Origin: Torreya grandis
Lineage: Eukaryota; Streptophyta; Pinopsida; Cupressales; Taxaceae
Length of the DNA: 64,000 nt
Assembly (NCBI GenBank): GCA_037957365.1
Contig: JARHVA010000158.1
Span: 1,391,501 to 1,455,500, forward strand
Direction: 5' to 3'
Of the stretch, positions 56,094-64,000 are shown piece after piece. The first letter of the stretch is position 1. Each line of letters begins with the position of its first letter. Below the pieces are notes generated by a model. The model saw nothing but the letters and a program-made list of their open reading frames with translations. It was not told the DNA's origin and searched no databases. Position numbers and translations under genes: made by a program.

Positions 56094-58733
56094 AAAGACC
56101 TTTGAGCCATAGGATATTTATAACCAATGAATCCCCATTTCTTGTATTGCATGTTCTCCCCGCTCAAAAGCACTAGAATGCCCAAAAAATAAAAATAAAA
56201 ATCAAATGGAAGACTATTGCACATCCAGCTTATTAATTTCTCGCACGCACCAAAAGGTTATTTAAACCTCTTGGGCCTTGTAAATAGTAAACTCTTGATG
56301 TTTTCTCTGGCGCAGCTCTTGCTTTGTATTTCGTCTTCCCTTCAACATTTCTCTTTGCTTGTGAGCTAGTTTTCCTCTTAGATCGCCTCTTTTTCCCTTC
56401 CTTGATGAGAACCAAGTCTCTACCTTTGACCATGAAACACAAATTCAAAGGAACAGAGTCTGATTTCGAGCTCGTGGATATTGTAAATACAAATACTGGT
56501 CATGTGGATTTGAAGGATCCGAGGGAACGTTTGAATCGGTACGAAGGAAGCATTTCATACGGCCATTGTGAGAAAGTGGACTTGTGCAACCAACAAGATA
56601 TCCCACTTTGGTATAAAGTTTGGAAATTGTGATGGCTTGCACTAAAGCATATGATTCTATGCAGTGGGAAGTGAAGAATTGTGAAGGAAATGTCATCGCC
56701 TATTTGGGCACCAACCATGTGGAAGAATCGTTGGAGATTCCCCCTCTTGAAGAGGTTGTAGCATTGTTGACTGAAAAGGCACAAGTGTTTTGGGACCAAA
56801 ATACAAAGAAATGCAAGACGTCATCAGTCAGAATTGATTAAAACATCCATGGCAAAACCTGCAGAAGATGCCTACAATTCTACTAAGGAATAACTTCTTG
56901 GACTCGATGGGTAACATGGTAACTCTTTTGAATAGGGTTATTGGCAGCGCAGAGGGTAGGCAATTTCACATGTGGATGTACAAGTTGATCTCCATCATCT
57001 TGTTTGGGAAGTAGATTACCCCCAGTTGGAGCAACAAGAAGGGGCTAAGCATTTTCATAGGTTAAATGACTTTTGATTTTTGTATTGTGCGAGAGATTGA
57101 GGGTGACTACTCCAAGTGAATCTCTAAGGAAGGTATGTAGGTGATTGGTGATTGGAACAATTGGTTTATTCAATTGCCTACTTTCATTTATATTCATGTG
57201 AGTGGAATATGTGGTTGTCATTATATGCTCCCAAGGTATGTAAGTGAATGTACTTTTCACTAAGCACACAAGGCAACTCGTTCAATTTCATCAAATGTTG
57301 TCACGTAGACATAAAACTGCAGTCCATTTCCCCTCTCAAGTTGGTCAATATGTAAGTAAAAGCATTGCTTGTGCGAAGAACCTGGAGAATGAAATAGGTG
57401 TCTACAATTTCAAGATAATGGATAAAATGGCATCGTATGATGGCCACAGAAAGATTGAAGTTGTGTTTGGAAGTAGTCATGATTCATGAACACATTTCAT
57501 ACTTCGAAGATTATTGGGCCAACTACAACGATATTGGGCCAATTGCAATGATGATGCGGAGGATAGAAGGAGAGACTACTATTATATGTCTCCATAGCAG
57601 ATAAAAGAGTTTTCCATTGCCAAAGTGCCCCATCGAGTAACCAACACCAAACCAAAGACGACATTGAGTATCTTGTGTATATGCAGAGGAAAATTTTCTT
57701 GGAACCATTGCCCAAAATTGATTGGTCAAAACGTAAGGAGATGTCTCTTGAGGCCAGGACTAAAGGACTGACTGACAAGACTTTGTTAAGGTTGAAGAAG
57801 AAGACAGATGAAAGCACCAAGAAGGCAGATTCTATAGAAAGTGTTGATCAACATGTGACCCGCTCTTCCTCAAGCCAATCCAATTCGATGAGACAAAAGA
57901 CAGGATTTACTCCTCAAGTTTCTCCATAACCATCTGAGAAATGTAGTTGGTGCTAGTGGGGATGATGGGGATGATCCACACAAAAGAAAAAAGGTTTACA
58001 ATCCCTGCAATGAAGATAGTTCCAAGACACGAAGGTACAAATTTGTTTTCCCCACACCCCCTTCTATTCATGTTCAGTCAATCCAAGTTGTTAATCTTAA
58101 TCCTCTTCATAATAAAAATGTAGTGTTAGATGGTGATTTGTTTGATTCTAAAGTGTTGATAAATAGTATTTGTCCACTTCATACGTGTCACATAAAAACT
58201 CGCCATGTGCCTTTAAATCCCCAAATGTTTTAAGAAATGTTGATCTAAATGTGTCAGTAAGCAAAGATGTTGTTGCCACCCCACTAGGTACCTCCATTGT
58301 ACTTCCATTTGTTGTTTCACCAATCCCCTCCCCCCCCCAACTCCTCCCATTCAACCTTCTCCTGCCAATTTGTCAATTGTACAACGGACAACCTACTTGG
58401 AGGGCCATAAAACCTACCAATGTGGCCAAACAGGCTAGATAGTGCAGAAATTTGTACATGCCATATGAGGCCAGCTGTCAAAAAATACTTTCCAGGCCTT
58501 ACAGACCAGCAGGATAAACCACAAGGGCCACAAAAAATTGTTTTAAGTCAAAGGTCTAAATCCTAGGGAAAAAACATAATTTTCATTCATATAAGACAAA
58601 TATAAGATTATGAGACTCAAGAAGACAGTTTGACGGTTAGACCATTAACTAATTTTCAAAATTTCGGGTTCGGGGTTTACCAAAGGAGGAAGTGTCTTAA
58701 GTTAACAATTTTTGTTTCCTAAAGGAGCCTGTC
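56094..58733 (+). other. Unrecognised degenerate coding stretches
   Basis: Fragments such as 56430-56632 (KGTESDFELVDIVNTNTGHV, DLKDPRERLNRYEGSISYGH), 56620-56841 (VALLTEKAQVFWDQNTKKC), 57244-57489 and 57675-57929 (a basic Ser-rich tail) read like pieces of a protein in different frames. They may belong to the same unknown element as 61111-64000, the two being separated by the 58734-61110 insertion. No domain is recognised. Confidence 0.4.
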
Positions 58734-59277
58734 TGTAATATCCCTTTCCAAGCATAAGACAAGGTCATAGCCATTAAGGAGGGCACAACAATTAGAATCG
58801 CCCCTCTTGAGGGGGGCGCCACATTTAATAAAAAATAAAACTTATATAGGCAAGCCGACCCACCTAAACACAAGGGACACCACCCTTTGGGACATCGCCT
58901 CCCTTGGGAAAAGACATTTGAAAGAGACATGTCTTTTGATGGAAGGTGATGAAGTATTTATAGTCATTCGTTGGTATGGAAGGAAATTATTTAATCATGT
59001 ATTAAAAATATATAACCATGTACAGGCATTATGCTTTACAACTACTTTTAAGGATCGAATCCCTTAATCGTGTAATTTGATTGCAAGGACGAAAACCTTT
59101 GTAATCATTATATCTCAAGGAGGAAATCCCTTGAGGATTTATATTTTATTATTAATACAATTATATTTTTTATTTTAAATATTATTCTTAGTACAAGTTA
59201 CATTTATAAAATATTATTTTAAAAAGAATTCCAAGGAATCCAAATTATCAAATAATATTCAGATTAGAGATATTACA
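58734..59277 (+). repeat. 5' LTR of PDS5-carrying element
   Basis: 544 bp, nearly identical by eye to 60566-61110; scattered substitutions such as GGGGGGCGCC versus GGGGAGCACC are visible. Confidence 0.93.
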
Positions 59278-59278
59278 G

Positions 59279-59290
59279 TGGTATCAGAGC
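59279..59290 (+). other. Primer-binding site of PDS5-carrying element
   Basis: TGGTATCAGAGC, one base after the LTR end, complementary to initiator tRNA-Met. Confidence 0.9.
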
Positions 59291-59348
59291 AATTGTTCCT
59301 ACCACCCTGTGAAAATGGATTTTGGATTTGATGCATAGTCTATGAATC

Positions 59349-60257
59349 ATGGAGTTAATAAGAAAATATGATTTGAAAACAAAGCTTTGCAGATTGGGAA
59401 AGGAACTTGCGCATCCACATTATTCAAAACATGTTTTGCTCAACGTTTTGGAGGAAGTGGCTAACTGTTTGTCCTCGGTAAGGCAATCAGACTCTAAGTC
59501 TATGTTTTGGGCAATAAATCCTTTGATAACTCATCTGGCCGAGTCCAAGCTGTTGAAATATCCAAATCCAAATGTGAAACTTGTGGTTATCACTTGTATT
59601 AGTGAAATTACAAGGATAACAGCACCAAAATCGCAATACATTGACAACACCATAAAGGAAATATTTCGACTAATGGTGGAATGTTTTGAGGGTCTAGATG
59701 ACATCACAAGTTCTTTTGCTAAGAGAGTCACAATCCTTGACATTATGGCAAAAATCAGATTTTGTGTGCTAATGTTAGATCTAGGATGTGATGATCTAAT
59801 TATTCAAATGTTTGAATATTTTTTTGCTACTATCCATAAAAAACATACGGAAAATGTAATAGAGTCAATGCAGTACATTATGACTTTGGTCTTGAAAGAG
59901 AGATGATATTTCACAAGATTTGTTATCCATACTAATGGCTAGTATTGAACAGGAATCATCACCAGTGGCACATACACTAGCTAAAAGTATTGTTGCTCAA
60001 TGTTCAAAGAAACTGAAACTATTTGTGGCAATTGAGGGGCACAAAGATATGTTGCTAGATGAAGAACCACGAAATGTATTAGATGCAGCAGAATCTCCAA
60101 AGAAAGAAAAAGAAATCATGGAGAATGAACCAAAGAATGAAGAAAAATCTGAGATGCAAGATTGTGAAGAGAAATTGGTGGTGCAAGCCAAATTTTCAGA
60201 TGATTTTACTAATGTTCAGCGTGATGGAAATTTCAGAACAGCCAACTACATGAAGTA
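59349..60257 (+). pseudogene. PDS5-like cohesin-cofactor fragment captured by LTR element
   Basis: The frame 59349-59906 reads LCRLGKELAHP, LNVLEEVANCLSSVRQSDSK, then KLLKYPNPNVKLVVITCISE, ITRITAPKSQYIDN, DITSSFAKRVTILDIMAKIR and FCVLMLDLGCDDLIIQMFEY, with ESMQYIMTLVL at the end. This is the N-terminal HEAT-repeat region of plant PDS5 proteins (cohesin regulators), where D-VK-xVA-CI-EITRITAP and CVVMLDLECD are diagnostic. A one-base frameshift at about 59903 leads to DDISQDLLSILMASIEQE and AKSIVAQCSKKLKLFV, then an acidic Lys/Glu tail ending at 60257. No introns interrupt it, although plant PDS5 genes are intron-rich, so it probably derives from a spliced transcript. Confidence 0.85.
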
Positions 60258-60548
60258 GATGATGAAAGGGTTTTGTGCATGCATTAGACAGATAAAGTCA
60301 AAAAGGAAAGACAAAGGTACATTAATACAAATGATTGGGACAGCAAGAGTGGACCCTTGAAAGTCCATGACATGAAAATAGATGTAGAAATTTTGGATCA
60401 GCGAAAGTACATCAGAACCCTGAGCTTGTGTTGGCAAGAAATCTCTCATTTGACAGGGACCGGATAAAGGCTTTGGAAGAACTACATCATGTTTTATCTT
60501 TTGGACATGGTACTTGGGCATTAAGGCTTACAATTGCTTGACAAGCAA
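60258..60548 (+). other. 3' interior of PDS5-carrying element
   Basis: No intact frame. The tail (about 60524-60565) matches the PPT-proximal sequence of the 49442-56093 element, so at least this part is retrotransposon rather than PDS5. The rest could be either. Confidence 0.5.
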
Positions 60549-60565
60549 TTTTGGGAAGGGAGGAC
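60549..60565 (+). other. Polypurine tract of PDS5-carrying element
   Basis: TTTTGGGAAGGGAGGAC directly precedes the 3' LTR start TGTAATATCCC. Confidence 0.8.
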
Positions 60566-61110
60566 TGTAATATCCCTTTCCAAGCATAAGACAAGGGCAT
60601 AGCCATTAAGGAGGGCACAACAATTAGAATCGCCCCTCTTGAGGGGAGCACCACATTTGATAAAAAATAAAACTTATCTAGGCAGGCCAACCCACCTAAA
60701 CACCAAGGGACACCACCCTTTGGGACATCACCTCCCATGGGAAAAGACATTTGGAAGAGACATGTCTTTCGATGGAAGTTGATGAAGTATTTATAGTCAT
60801 TCATTGGTATGGAAGAAAATTATTCAATCATGTATTAAAAATATATAACCATGTACAAGCATTATGCTTTACAACCACTTTTAAGGACGGAATCCCTTAA
60901 TCGTGTAATTTGATTGCAAGGACGAAAACCTTTGTAATCATTATATCCCAAGGACGAAATCCCTTGAAGATTTATATTTTATTATTAATACAATTGTATT
61001 TTTTCTTTTAAATATTATTCTTAGTACAAGTTACATTTATAAAATACTATTTTAAAAAGAATTTCGAGGAATCCAAATTATCAAATAATATTCTAATAAG
61101 GGATATTACA
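60566..61110 (+). repeat. 3' LTR of PDS5-carrying element
   Basis: 545 bp, partner of 58734-59277, followed by the CTGTC duplication. Confidence 0.93.
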
Positions 61111-62348
61111 CTGTCACTGGTTGTTGATAGTGCCAAAATCAGAGTTAGGAGTTGCAATTGCAGTAGCAAACAAGGTTTCAATAGCAAATGTTGACATGGT
61201 CAACAGTACCAAAGCAAAAGCCAATGCAAAGGCCAATGCCAAATGGTGAGCATAGGTAGACCCGTGGCAGACCAACACCAAAGATCTAGAGTTGACCCTT
61301 TAACAAGTTTATTGTCAACGGTCCACCCAAGTTGAAGCAGGGTTTCATCAACGCAACAGCACCACAACCCAAATTGGTGTAGTTGCCAATCACATCCCTA
61401 TTGTCAAGCAATTTGAGGCCTAAATCATATTTGAGGCCGAAAATAAAGATGAACCAAAAAACCAGCTGCGAAGGAGGATGAACCATGCATAGTGTATGCA
61501 CCTAACGAAATGAACTGGCATGTTGTACCTGGCGAAGTTTCCAAAAGATGGAGGCGGGATACCCTGGAGATGACGCACTGAAACAAGAAATGGTGCAAGC
61601 CAAATTGAGCAAGGCACTTGCCATGCCTTATTCCCCTAGAAAGCTTTTGTGGCCAACCTTTCAAATATGGTGAGCATTTAAGACCTGGGTCAGCATTTAT
61701 GACCTGGCCACAAGGAAAAGAGTGTTGAATTCAGAGGAGTGACAGTGAAAGTCTCAAGTCAAGCAGCAAAAATTCAAAGAGTCTTTGGCATCCCTTGGGC
61801 TGGAAATACCACCATCAACCCTTCAGCAAAAGATAATGACTAATTGACCAACCAAGCAACAAGTAAAAAATCAGTTTTACGTTGCTCCTTTGTCCCCAAA
61901 GAAAATTTGGAGACTGGTGGAGCACAAGAACATGGAATTAAACGCACCTTTGTTGAATGATAATAAGTGGAAGATACTATTAGACTTGATCTATTCACGT
62001 TTGATTGGTGCCACCAAAGCATCGGACATACCCATCTAGTTGGCCAAGTATAAGGGTGGCATAGCCCAAGCAGTTGTCTTTAAGTGGGTTAACATGTTGA
62101 GAGCCATGCTACATGAATTTATGTCCCACAAGAACAAGGGGTTCTTCATGACCTACTATGAGGTTGCCCTATTATGGGATGTGATGCAACTTACACAGCG
62201 AAGGCCAGTGTCATGGGAGAATATGCCCCAAACCCAAATTGGGACAAGACAAAGCTGACTGCAATCGTGTTTAATCATTTGGGTCCAAATTTGTCTAGCC
62301 AGAGATTGGATAAATCACTGCAAGCTACTACAAATAAGTCAACCTACC
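61111..62348 (+). pseudogene. Degenerate unrecognised coding region
   Basis: Readable pieces in shifting frames include VTVKVSSQAAKIQRVFGIPW (about 61740), WKILLDLIYSRLIGATKASD (about 61970) and KNKGFFMTYYEVALLWDVMQ (about 62130). The 'RVFGIPWAG' and 'FMTYYEVALLWD' parts loosely resemble the putative plant-transposon/gag-like proteins common in plant genomes. I cannot name a family with confidence. Confidence 0.35.
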
Positions 62349-63128
62349 ATGAAAACCACAACCAAGTCCATTCCTGTTGAATCAAAAAGCAAAGCAAAGA
62401 ATTCGCTTATAGTGGATGTGCTCGATGATGAGCATGTGAGCCAAATTGAGGAAGACATTGAGGACTTGGAAGAAAGAAAGAATTCATATGATAGCTCAAC
62501 TAATGAGAAATTTTGCATGCAGATGCGAATAGCCACTACAACCCCCTACTACTTTGACAACAGAATACACAAGTACCCCTTGATGAATCTTTGTCCTCAA
62601 GTCCCTTTCATTTCTGAATCAATTTCTACTAGATGTGTTAATAATGGGGTTGTAACTGAAGTAGATGGTAGAATTCATGTGTCTTATCCTTGTCCTCCTA
62701 TGAGTCTACCACAATTTACTGTGAGTATGCCACCTATGGATGTATCATGTTTTGTGGAGCTGCTAGTTGAGTCCATAGGTGTGCCAACGACCTTAGCCTC
62801 ACCACTTCCAAGTGTACACTTGGCCACACCTGCAATTGTCTTAGCCACCCCTATACAATCACCTGTCATGGTCAAATCCATCAAAGTTTCCTCTCCTCTT
62901 GAGGACATACCTGTGAACAGCCTAGAGTTCCTAAAGGAGGCACTACGTGAAGATGGGGAGGATATACCTGCAACCATGCTTTTCAACATTGAGAACCCAA
63001 ATGTGGCCAAGATGGGTCTTGAGCCCAAACCAAGTTCACACCAGCCAAATCTCAGGTTGACCAAGAAGACCGTGAGCAAGGCGAGGACATGGACATTACA
63101 AAATGAGGGGTTGCAGAAGCAATTGTAG
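62349..63128 (+). CDS. Hypothetical 259-codon frame
   Basis: The frame starts MKTTTKSIPVESKSKAKNSL, followed by an acidic segment VSQIEEDIEDLEERKN, a central part with YYFDNRIHKYPLMNLCPQVP, and a Pro/Val/Ser-rich stretch (PLPSVHLATPAIVLATPIQS). It ends QNEGLQKQL at TAG. No known domain is seen. The sequence just before and after reads in other frames as related low-complexity acidic protein (SSEEENRKGQQSNQNHSQNY near 63180-63220). It is probably part of a longer decayed protein with 61111-62348 and 63590-63990 rather than a separate gene. Confidence 0.35.
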   Translation: MKTTTKSIPVESKSKAKNSLIVDVLDDEHVSQIEEDIEDLEERKNSYDSSTNEKFCMQMRIATTTPYYFDNRIHKYPLMNLCPQVPFISESISTRCVNNGVVTEVDGRIHVSYPCPPMSLPQFTVSMPPMDVSCFVELLVESIGVPTTLASPLPSVHLATPAIVLATPIQSPVMVKSIKVSSPLEDIPVNSLEFLKEALREDGEDIPATMLFNIENPNVAKMGLEPKPSSHQPNLRLTKKTVSKARTWTLQNEGLQKQL

Positions 63129-63589
63129 AGCAAGGAGTTGAGGATGGAGAAGAAGAGAATTCGGCAAAACTTTATGGTATGAGCAGTGAGGAGGAGAATA
63201 GAAAAGGTCAGCAAAGCAATCAAAATCATAGTCAGAATTATAGTCAGATTTTATTGGCCAGATAGCTCCATTGGGCCAAGCATCGTTAGAGACAGGTGAG
63301 TAGTTGCAAGGGATAGATTTATGTGGATGGAAGAAGAGATCAGAGACACTGACGACCAAGGTCAGCCAAAGCTACCAATTTTTCATACAAAGGGAAGTGT
63401 TCTTTTCCAACATGGTGGTGAGCTCAAATTGGCCCCTTATCATTGGTGGTGAGCACCATTAGCGGTGGGCACTGCCAACTCCACTCCAGATGGTCTACCC
63501 ATACATCGGGGAGTCTAGAGATCAATTGCATTATTTGGACATGGATTTCAAAGCCTCCTATGTTTGAGCTCACAGTGCTGAGGTGAGAC

Positions 63590-63990
63590 TTGAGCAAGCC
63601 CGGGGAGGGTTGACAAAAGCCAGGGAATCACTCCGTAGTGAGGACTGATGTCCGCAAGAACAAGAGCAGCTCTTCACCAAGCAGCAAAGGCTTTAATTGG
63701 AAAATTCAAAACAAGTGGCCGAGTAGCACCAACAACAATCTACTTTCTTGGCTGAGCAGCAAACGATGGAGGATGACTTCCAAATGGTGGTTTCCAAGAA
63801 GGATGCTTTGTTGGAAGCTAATGCAGCTGATCTGAAGACAACATGAGGGGAGCGTTTGAACCTCCAAGGGCAGCTTTCAACAAAGCATGACAAATCAAAG
63901 GCCAATAAATGAGCACTCCGACTAAAGATTAAGAAGATGGCAGAGGCAGAACTTAGAGTCAAAGCAACAGGGAGGATCTAAAAAGGAAGC
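63590..63990 (+). pseudogene. Coiled-coil-like remnant
   Basis: In one plus frame broken by stops: LFTKQQRL, STFLAEQQTMEDDFQMVVSK, KDALLEANAADLKTT, LNLQGQLSTKHDKSKANK and LRLKIKKMAEAELRVKATGR. The heptad-like Leu/Gln/Lys/Glu pattern suggests a coiled coil at the C-terminus of the unknown protein upstream. It runs to the window edge. Confidence 0.4.
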
Positions 63991-64000
63991 AAAGCGAGAT

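Larger units (their letters stand above)
58734..61110 (+). mobile_element. LTR retrotransposon carrying a captured PDS5 fragment
   Basis: LTRs (58734-59277 and 60566-61110) start TGTAATATCCC and end GATATTACA. The PBS TGGTATCAGAGC is at 59279, and a PPT GGGAAGGGAGGAC precedes the 3' LTR. The exact 5-bp TSD CTGTC is at 58729-58733 and 61111-61115. The 1288-bp interior has no gag or pol; its main frame is homologous to PDS5. The end of the interior (ACAATTGCTTGACAAGCAATTTTGGG) matches that of the 49442-56093 element, so this is a non-autonomous derivative of a related family. It probably depends on that family's enzymes. Confidence 0.92.

Overview
The window looks like intergenic DNA from a large, repeat-rich land-plant nuclear genome. 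Nearly everything recognisable is a plant transposable element: Ty1/copia, chromovirus and Tat-like Ty3/gypsy, TRIM-like, L1-type LINE, hAT and MITE. Many LTR elements have a primer-binding site (PBS) for initiator tRNA-Met. There are no bacterial operons, RBSs, rRNA or CRISPR. A conifer or other gymnosperm is plausible from the depth of nesting and old decayed copies, but this is inference. Every long reading frame is a transposon gene, a decayed transposon gene or a fragment of a host gene; I see no complete ordinary host gene.

Layout. 1-2329: two copies of a ~600-bp direct repeat spaced 1.67 kb apart. 2330-7103: a structurally complete copia element (minus strand) with LTRs, PBS, polypurine tract (PPT) and 5-bp target-site duplication (TSD), but only gag and protease. 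8196-8585: an ~88-bp tandem repeat. 11576-20515: a decayed chromovirus (minus strand: gag, PR, RT, RNase H, integrase, chromodomain). Its left LTR was hit by a hAT-like MITE and a solo copia LTR, and its chromodomain by a palindromic tandem array of TRIM-like units (13245-15948). 20768-22889: a decayed copia whose LTR was hit by a hAT transposon (22890-40289). The hAT was in turn split by a 13.9-kb Tat-like gypsy element (24085-37989) carrying gag-PR on minus and a spliced plant-mobile-domain gene on plus. 41263-43256: an L1-type insertion with an 18-bp TSD. 47775-47982: an isolated exon matching ARPC2 of the Arp2/3 complex. 49442-56093: a gypsy element with only gag-PR. 58734-61110: a small LTR element with perfect TSD whose interior is a PDS5 (sister-chromatid cohesion) cDNA-like fragment. 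61111-64000: unrecognised degenerate coding sequence.

How the parts work together. Several elements keep the cis signals needed for mobilisation (LTR, PBS, PPT, TSD) but lack reverse transcriptase and integrase, so they would depend on enzymes from other elements. The 58.7-61.1 kb element shares its LTR ends and PPT region with the 49.4-56.1 kb gypsy element, so it looks like a derivative of that family that replaced its interior with a host-gene transcript. The most unusual items are this PDS5 capture, the TSD-flanked palindromic TRIM array, and the Tat-like element combining an antisense mobile-domain gene with a series of GTCGACC palindromes.
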